Source: Klenkia marina
GTDB taxonomy: Bacteria; Actinomycetota; Actinomycetes; Mycobacteriales; Geodermatophilaceae
NCBI RefSeq assembly: GCF_900101025.1
Contig: NZ_FMUH01000002.1
Coordinates: 744,001-808,000, forward strand
Length of the DNA: 64,000 nucleotides
Direction: 5' to 3'
In this document: positions 58,917 through 64,000 of the stretch, one piece after another
How positions within the stretch are numbered: the stretch's first letter is position 1
Layout of the letters: the number at the start of each line of letters is the position of its first letter
Made by a program: the position numbers and the translations under genes
The notes under the pieces: generated by a model
What the model saw: only the letters and a program-made list of their open reading frames with translations
The model's database searches: none
Told to the model about the DNA's origin: nothing

Positions 58917-59321
58917 ATGCCTCCCAGGGCACGCGCGGCTGGCGCCAAGAAGGTGCGCCGCAAGGAGAAGAAGAACGTCGCCCACGGCGCGGCGCACATC
59001 AAGAGCACCTTCAACAACACGATCGTGTCGATCACCGACCCCACGGGCAACGTGATCAGCTGGGCCTCGGCCGGCCACGTCGGGTTCAAGGGCTCCCGCA
59101 AGTCCACGCCGTTCGCGGCGCAGATGGCTGCCGAGAACGCCGCGCGCAAGGCGCAGGAGCACGGCATGCGGAAGGTCGACGTCTTCGTGAAGGGTCCCGG
59201 CTCCGGCCGCGAGACCGCCATCCGCTCCCTCCAGGCCACGGGCCTCGAGGTCGGGCAGATCTCCGACGTCACCCCCCAGCCGCACAACGGCTGCCGCCCC
59301 AAGAAGCGCCGCCGGGTCTGA
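58917..59321 (+). CDS. rpsK: 30S ribosomal protein S11
   Basis: The 134-residue S11 of the platform. [20 protein letters not shown] and [17 protein letters not shown] mark it; the C terminus carries the Asn-Gly that forms isoaspartate in Escherichia coli. ATG 58917 follows GAGAAGAGAG. A GCCCCC/GGGGGC hairpin (58851-58867) lies in the spacer after rpsM. Confidence 0.99.
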   Translation: MPPRARAAGAKKVRRKEKKNVAHGAAHIKSTFNNTIVSITDPTGNVISWASAGHVGFKGSRKSTPFAAQMAAENAARKAQEHGMRKVDVFVKGPGSGRETAIRSLQATGLEVGQISDVTPQPHNGCRPKKRRRV

Positions 59322-59369
59322 CCCCCGCGCCTTCTGACTCCACTTCTTAGAAACCCAGGGAGACCCGAC

Positions 59370-59996
59370 GTGGCCCGTTACACCGGAGCCGACTGCCGCC
59401 TGTGCCGGCGCGAGAAGATGAAGCTGTTCCTCAAGGGCAGCAAGTGCGAGTCCGCCAAGTGCCCGATCGAGATCCGTCCCTACCCCCCGGGTGAGCACGG
59501 TCGCGGTCGCACCAAGGACAGCGAGTACCTCCTGCAGCTGCGCGAGAAGCAGAAGGCCCGTCGTATCTACGGCGTGCTGGAGAAGCAGTTCCGCGGCTAC
59601 TACCAGGAAGCCAACAAGAAGTCCGGCAAGACCGGTGAGGTCCTGCTGCAGATCCTCGAGACGCGGCTGGACAACGTGGTCTACCGGGCCGGCTTCGCCA
59701 AGTCCCGCGACATGTCGCGCCAGCTGGTGCGCCACGGCCACATCAAGGTGAACGGCCGCAAGGTCGACATCCCCTCGTACCGCGTGTCGGCCAACGACAT
59801 CGTCGAGGTGGCCGCCAAGTCCGTCGAGATGGTGCCCTTCCAGGTCGCCCAGGCCGAGGCCGGCTCCCGGCCCGTGCCGGCGTGGCTCGAGGTCATCTCC
59901 AGCCAGCTCAAGGTGCTCGTGCACTCCATCCCGGCCCGGCAGGTCATCGACACGCCGGTCCAGGAGCAGCTGATCGTCGAGCTCTACTCGAAGTGA
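59370..59996 (+). CDS. rpsD: 30S ribosomal protein S4
   Basis: The 208-residue S4, which nucleates 16S rRNA folding and binds polymerase. The N terminus carries four cysteines (Cys9, 12, 26, 31), the zinc-binding form. The S4 RNA-binding motif is [23 protein letters not shown] start after AGGGAGACC. Confidence 0.98.
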   Translation: MARYTGADCRLCRREKMKLFLKGSKCESAKCPIEIRPYPPGEHGRGRTKDSEYLLQLREKQKARRIYGVLEKQFRGYYQEANKKSGKTGEVLLQILETRLDNVVYRAGFAKSRDMSRQLVRHGHIKVNGRKVDIPSYRVSANDIVEVAAKSVEMVPFQVAQAEAGSRPVPAWLEVISSQLKVLVHSIPARQVIDTPVQEQLIVELYSK

Positions 59997-60010
59997 TGCA
60001 CCTGTAGGAC

Positions 60011-60041
60011 GGTGGGGCGGGCGGACAGAGCCCGCCCCACC
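60011..60041 (+). other. rpsD-rpoA intergenic hairpin
   Basis: GGTGGGGCGGGC pairs fully with GCCCGCCCCACC around GGACAGA, 14 bases after rpsD. No T tract follows. It may partly terminate or protect the ribosomal mRNA and so tune rpoA expression. Confidence 0.6.
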
Positions 60042-60099
60042 GGCACGTCTCCCTCACGGCGTCATATGGCGGTCGCCGGAGGACCAGAAGGAGAACGAC

Positions 60100-61164
60100 A
60101 TGCTCATCGCACAGCGCCCCACCCTCACCGAGGAGACGATCGACGCCTCGCGTTCGCGGTTCGTCATCGAGCCGCTGGAGCCCGGCTTCGGTTACACCCT
60201 CGGCAACTCCCTGCGCCGCACCCTGCTGTCCTCGATCCCCGGCGCTGCTGTCACCAGCATCCGCATCGAGGGCACCCTGCACGAGTTCACCACCGTGCCG
60301 GGCGTCAAGGAGGACGTCACGGAGCTGATCCTGAACCTCAAGGGTCTGGTCGTCAGCTCCGACTCCGACGAGCCGGTCACCATGTACCTGCGCAAGCAGG
60401 GCCCCGGCGAGGTCACCGCCGCCGACATCGCGCCCCCGGCCGGTGTCGAGGTGCACAACCCCGACCTGCACATCGCGACGCTGAACGCGAAGGGCCGGCT
60501 CGAGATCGAGCTGGTCGTCGAGCGCGGCCGCGGCTACGTGCCGGCCACCCAGAACAAGCAGCCGGGCCAGGAGATCGGGCGGATCCCCGTCGACTCCATC
60601 TACTCCCCGGTGCTCAAGGTGACCTACGCCGTCGAGGCCACCCGCGTCGAGCAGCGCACCGACTTCGACCGCCTCGTGGTCGACGTCGAGACCAAGCCCT
60701 CCATCGAGCCCCGCGACGCCATCGCGTCGGCCGGCTCGACCCTGGTGGAGCTGTTCGGCCTGCTGCGCGAGCTGAACGTCGACGCCGAGGGCATCGAGGT
60801 CGGGCCCAGCCCGGCCGAGGCCGCCGACATCGCGAACTTCTCGATGCCGATCGAGGACATGGACCTCACCGTCCGGTCCTACAACTGCCTCAAGCGCGAG
60901 GGCGTGCACACCGTCGGTGAGCTCGTGACCCGCTCCGAGGCCGACCTCCTGGACATCCGCAACTTCGGTGCGAAGTCCATCGACGAGGTCAAGCTGAAGC
61001 TCGCTGCCATGGGTCTGGCGCTCAAGGACAGCCCGCCCGGGTTCGTCCCCACCTCGGTGGAGAGCTACGACGAGACCTACGACGACAGCTACCCCGGTGA
61101 GGCCCAGTACGCCGACGGCCAGGGCTACGCCGAGGGCGACTTCCGCGAGACCGAGCAGCTCTGA
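60100..61164 (+). CDS. rpoA: DNA-directed RNA polymerase subunit alpha
   Basis: The 354-residue alpha subunit. The N-terminal dimerisation domain ([20 protein letters not shown]) is followed by a linker and the DNA-binding C-terminal domain ([20 protein letters not shown]). The last 35 residues are an acidic Tyr/Asp/Glu-rich tail. ATG with AGAAGGAGAAC upstream. Confidence 0.99.
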   Translation: MLIAQRPTLTEETIDASRSRFVIEPLEPGFGYTLGNSLRRTLLSSIPGAAVTSIRIEGTLHEFTTVPGVKEDVTELILNLKGLVVSSDSDEPVTMYLRKQGPGEVTAADIAPPAGVEVHNPDLHIATLNAKGRLEIELVVERGRGYVPATQNKQPGQEIGRIPVDSIYSPVLKVTYAVEATRVEQRTDFDRLVVDVETKPSIEPRDAIASAGSTLVELFGLLRELNVDAEGIEVGPSPAEAADIANFSMPIEDMDLTVRSYNCLKREGVHTVGELVTRSEADLLDIRNFGAKSIDEVKLKLAAMGLALKDSPPGFVPTSVESYDETYDDSYPGEAQYADGQGYAEGDFRETEQL

Positions 61165-61292
61165 CAGACGGACCTCGTCGCCCGCACGGGCGGCGAGGTC
61201 CCGCCGGTCCCGGCACCGCCGCGACCGGAGTTCCACCCATCAGTGAAAGCGCGGCCTGCACGGATGCTCCGGCGGCCTGAGGAAGGATCGAC

Positions 61293-61964
61293 ATGCCTAC
61301 TCCCACCAAGGGCCCCCGCCTCGGCGGTTCGCCGTCGCACGAGCGGCTGATGCTGGCGAACCTCGCCACCTCGCTGTTCGAGCACGGCCGGATCACCACG
61401 ACCGAGACCAAGGCGAAGCGGCTGCGCCCGGTCGCCGAGAAGCTCATCACCATGGCCAAGCGCGGCGACCTGCACGCCCGCCGCCAGGTCATGACCACGA
61501 TCCGCGACAAGAACGTGGTGCACCACCTCTTCGCCGAGATCGGCCCCCGCTACGAGAACCGCCCCGGCGGCTACACGCGGATCACCAAGGTCGGTCCCCG
61601 CAAGGGTGACAACGCACCCATGGCCGTCATCGAGCTCGTCGACGCGCTGACCGTGGCCCAGCAGGCCGTCGGCGAGGCCGAGCGCGCCCGCGGCACGACG
61701 TTCGCCGCCGGTTCCGGCTCGGCCGCTGCGGCCGGCGAGGTCGGCGCCACGACCAAGGCCGTCACGCCGGACGACGAGGTGCAGGACGAGAACGTCACCG
61801 AGGAGCAGCCGACCGCCGAGAACGGCGTCGTCGTCGAGGCCGACGGCGTCTCGCCCGAGGTGGCCGACGCCGCTGCCGCCGAGGTGAACGCCGCCGAGAC
61901 CGGTGACGCCGCCAGCGCCGGCGTCGACGCCCCCGGCGGGGAGTCGCAGCCCGACCCGAAGTAG
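61293..61964 (+). CDS. rplQ: 50S ribosomal protein L17, long acidic tail
   Basis: The L17 core ([20 protein letters not shown], and [20 protein letters not shown]) fills about 117 residues. The remaining 105 are an Ala/Glu/Asp/Val-rich low-complexity tail, longer than in mycobacteria, giving 223 residues in all. ATG with GAGGAAGG upstream. Confidence 0.97.
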   Translation: MPTPTKGPRLGGSPSHERLMLANLATSLFEHGRITTTETKAKRLRPVAEKLITMAKRGDLHARRQVMTTIRDKNVVHHLFAEIGPRYENRPGGYTRITKVGPRKGDNAPMAVIELVDALTVAQQAVGEAERARGTTFAAGSGSAAAAGEVGATTKAVTPDDEVQDENVTEEQPTAENGVVVEADGVSPEVADAAAAEVNAAETGDAASAGVDAPGGESQPDPK

Positions 61965-61972
61965 TCGCCTCC

Positions 61973-62821
61973 GTGACACCCAGCTCCGTCGACGAGCCCG
62001 CCACCGATACCGGTGGCGGGCTCGTCCGCGTCCGGCTGGGCATCGCCTACGACGGCACCGACCTGCACGGCTGGGCGCGCCAACCCTCCCAGCGCACCGT
62101 GCAGGGCGACCTGGAGCTGGCGCTGGCGACCGTGCTGCGCCACGACGTCGACCTCACCGTGGCGGGGCGCACCGACGCCGGGGTGCACGCGACCGGTCAG
62201 GTGGCCCACCTCGACCTCCCGGCAGCCCTGTGGGCCCAGCACGAGGCGAAGCTGCTGCGACGACTGCGGGGCGTGCTGCCCGGCGACGTCGCGGTGACCT
62301 CCGCTGCCCTCGCGCCGGCCGGGTTCGACGCACGGTTCGCCGCCCTGGCCCGGCACTACGCCTACCGGTTGACCGACGCCGTGGCCGGCCCGCCGCCGCT
62401 GCGCCGCCTGGACACCGTCGGGTGGCCCCGGACCCTGGACGTCCCCGCGATGCGGGTGGCCGCGGCCCTGCTGCTGGGCCAGCACGACTTCGCCGCCTTC
62501 TGCCGGCGACGCGAGGGGGCCACCACCATCCGGGTGCTGCAGGCCCTGGACGTGGTCCTTGACGGAGACCTGGTGACCGTGTCGGCGTCGGCCGACGCGT
62601 TCTGCCACTCGATGGTGCGCAGTCTGGTGGGCGCCCTGCTCGCGGTCGGCGAGGGCCGGCGTCCCCCGGACTGGCCGGCCGCGCTGCTCGCCCGCACCAG
62701 CCGCGCCGACGAGGTGCCCGTCGCCCCGGCCGGCGGCCTCACGCTCCTGGCGGTCGACTACCCGCCCGACGACCAGCTGGCCGCCCGCACCGAGGTCACC
62801 CGGGCCCGCCGCGACGCCTGA
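61973..62821 (+). CDS. truA: tRNA pseudouridine(38-40) synthase
   Basis: A 282-residue enzyme that modifies the anticodon arm. The catalytic Asp68 is in [33 protein letters not shown] and [20 protein letters not shown] are conserved. GTG start eight bases after rplQ; no ribosome binding site is obvious, so it is probably coupled to rplQ translation. The first 17 residues are not conserved. Confidence 0.95.
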   Translation: MTPSSVDEPATDTGGGLVRVRLGIAYDGTDLHGWARQPSQRTVQGDLELALATVLRHDVDLTVAGRTDAGVHATGQVAHLDLPAALWAQHEAKLLRRLRGVLPGDVAVTSAALAPAGFDARFAALARHYAYRLTDAVAGPPPLRRLDTVGWPRTLDVPAMRVAAALLLGQHDFAAFCRRREGATTIRVLQALDVVLDGDLVTVSASADAFCHSMVRSLVGALLAVGEGRRPPDWPAALLARTSRADEVPVAPAGGLTLLAVDYPPDDQLAARTEVTRARRDA

Positions 62822-62874
62822 AGCCGGGGCCGACGCACGCGCGCACGTCGCGACGAACGGACGGCGCGGGCCGG

Positions 62875-63540
62875 TCAGCCGACCGCGGCGACCGCCTCGC
62901 GCACCGGGGTGTCCCCGCCGGTCAGTTCGAGCACCGACCCGGGGTGCGGGTCGTCGAGCAGCGCCACCAGCACGGCGGCGACGTCGTCCCGGCTGATCTC
63001 GCCGCGCTCGACGGAGGCGGCCAGGCGCACGGTGCCCGTGCCCGGGTCGTCGGTGAGGGAGACCGGCCGCAGGACGGTGGTGTCCAGGCCCGGCCGGGGC
63101 AGCACGTCCTGCTCGGCGGCGAGCTTCGCGCGCAGGTAGGCGACGAACACCTCGTCGACGCCCTCGGGCGTCGCGCCGTCGGCGACCGCGTCGACGCCGT
63201 AGGAGGACAGCAGGACGTACCGGCGGACCCCGGCTGCCTCGGCCGCGTCGGCGAGGAGGACGGCCGCGCCGCGGTCGACGGAGTCCTTGCGGGCGATGCC
63301 GCTGCCGGGACCGCCGCCGGCGGCGAACACCACGGCGTCGGCGCCGCGGACGACGTCTGCGACCTGCTGGACCGACGCCTGCTCGAGGTCCAGCACGGCC
63401 GGTGCGCCGCCGTCGTCCTCGACGTCGGCCCGGTGGTCGGGGTTGCGGACGACACCGGTGACGGTGTCCCCGCGGGCGGCGAGCAGGCGAGTGAGGCGGC
63501 GGGCGATCTGGCCGTGGGCTCCGGCGACGACGACATGCAT
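62875..63540 (-). CDS. NAD(P)-binding domain protein, atypical SDR
   Basis: A 221-residue Rossmann-fold protein of the NAD(P)H-binding/atypical short-chain dehydrogenase group. VVVAGAHGQIARRL near the N terminus is the dinucleotide-binding loop; LLSSYGVDAVADG and AYLRAKLAAEQDV carry the usual Ser and Lys, without a clear Tyr-x3-Lys. Substrate unknown. ATG 63540. It converges on truA and is downstream of the MobA-like gene. Confidence 0.8.
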   Translation of the reverse strand: MHVVVAGAHGQIARRLTRLLAARGDTVTGVVRNPDHRADVEDDGGAPAVLDLEQASVQQVADVVRGADAVVFAAGGGPGSGIARKDSVDRGAAVLLADAAEAAGVRRYVLLSSYGVDAVADGATPEGVDEVFVAYLRAKLAAEQDVLPRPGLDTTVLRPVSLTDDPGTGTVRLAASVERGEISRDDVAAVLVALLDDPHPGSVLELTGGDTPVREAVAAVG

Positions 63541-63549
63541 GCCGGTCGA

Positions 63550-64000
63550 CTACCCGGTCGGGTGCGGCGGCACTCCCACCGCGGCGCGGGCACGGTCCAG
63601 GTCGGCGGGGCTGTCGCAGTCGGTCCACGGGGTGGGCCGACCCTCGGGGACCGGTGGCCGGTGCCGGCGCACCTGCAGGCCGTCCAGCACCGCCCGCAGC
63701 GACCTGGGTGCCGGTGCGGCGTCGGCCGGCCCGGCGAGTCGGCGCCGCAGTGCGGCCGTGCGCCAGGCGCCGAGCAGGTACTGGTCGCGGCCGGTGGCGT
63801 CGACCACGAGCACGCCGTCGGCCGCGGGGTGGGCCCGCAGGTCGGCGACCAGGTCGGCGACCAGATCGGTGGTCAGGAAGGGCAGGTCGGCGGCCAGCAC
63901 GACCACCAGGTCGGCGTCCACGGCGTCCAGGCCCGCGCGCAGGGCCGGTACCGGTCCGCCACCGGGCGGGTCCTCCCGCACCACGACCACGTCGCCCGGC
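63550..64000 (-). CDS. MobA-like nucleotidyltransferase (partial)
   Basis: The C-terminal 150 residues of a molybdenum-cofactor guanylyltransferase-like NTP transferase; the start lies beyond the right edge. LVVVLAADLPFLTTDLVADL carries the metal-binding Asp, and WTDCDSPADLDRARA is the usual end. It may act on molybdopterin or on another sugar-nucleotide substrate; the missing N terminus with the nucleotide-binding GG loop would decide. Confidence 0.8.
   Translation of the reverse strand, partial: PGDVVVVREDPPGGGPVPALRAGLDAVDADLVVVLAADLPFLTTDLVADLVADLRAHPAADGVLVVDATGRDQYLLGAWRTAALRRRLAGPADAAPAPRSLRAVLDGLQVRRHRPPVPEGRPTPWTDCDSPADLDRARAAVGVPPHPTG

Overview
The window is a very GC-rich (roughly 70% or more) actinobacterial chromosome segment built around the main transcription/translation supercluster. 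The gene order closely follows the mycobacterial rpmG-hadAB-secE-nusG-rplKA, rplJL-mceG-rpoBC and rpsLG-fusA-tuf / S10-spc-alpha regions. Frequent GTG and TTG starts, GTGA/ATGA gene overlaps, an F420-type luciferase-like oxidoreductase, HadAB dehydratases, a mycolate-type cyclopropane synthase homologue and a full Mce lipid-import locus all point to Actinomycetes. A lineage near Geodermatophilaceae or Frankia fits, but that is inference; the sequence alone does not fix the genus.

Layout. 1-5.5 kb: minus-strand korA-korB (korB cut by the window edge) and a GAF-ANTAR regulator, then plus-strand htpX, a minus-strand YajQ-family gene, tRNA-Tyr and a minus-strand TadG-like gene. 5.5-8.7 kb: an accessory interval with a tiny gene encoding a 35-residue peptide made of four ARTGKW repeats and closed by its own hairpin, then a membrane GAF-GGDEF(degenerate)-EAL protein. 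8.8-13.5 kb: tRNA-Thr, tRNA-Met, rpmG, hadA, hadB, tRNA-Trp, secE, nusG, rplK, rplA. 13.6-15.8 kb: minus-strand DUF1295 gene and a cyclopropane-fatty-acid synthase. 16-17.1 kb: rplJ-rplL behind a structured leader. 17.4-29.4 kb: mceG-yrbEA-yrbEB-mceA-F plus two Mce-associated membrane proteins, a complete Mce transporter carrying its own ATPase gene. 29.5-37.2 kb: rpoB-rpoC.

37.3-39.7 kb: three minus-strand accessory genes: an LLM-class oxidoreductase, a 74-residue protein, and a trypsin-like peptidase whose N-terminal region resembles that small protein. 40-44.6 kb: rpsL-rpsG-fusA-tuf with a clear promoter and a long leader. 44.7-50.3 kb: S10 operon (rpsJ to rpsQ). 50.5-54.9 kb: spc operon (rplN to rplO), ending in a U-tract terminator. 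55-57.8 kb: secY-adk-map. 58-62.8 kb: infA-rpmJ-rpsM-rpsK-rpsD-rpoA-rplQ-truA. 62.9-64 kb: minus-strand NAD(P)-binding protein and a MobA-like nucleotidyltransferase cut by the window edge.

Most of the DNA is standard housekeeping. The least explained parts are the ARTGKW repeat peptide beside the c-di-GMP protein, the peptidase with its stand-alone N-domain-like partner, several long structured ribosomal-protein leaders, and long acidic low-complexity extensions on SecE, NusG, S3, L4, L10 and L17. No rRNA gene, CRISPR array, insertion sequence, integrase or phage gene was seen.
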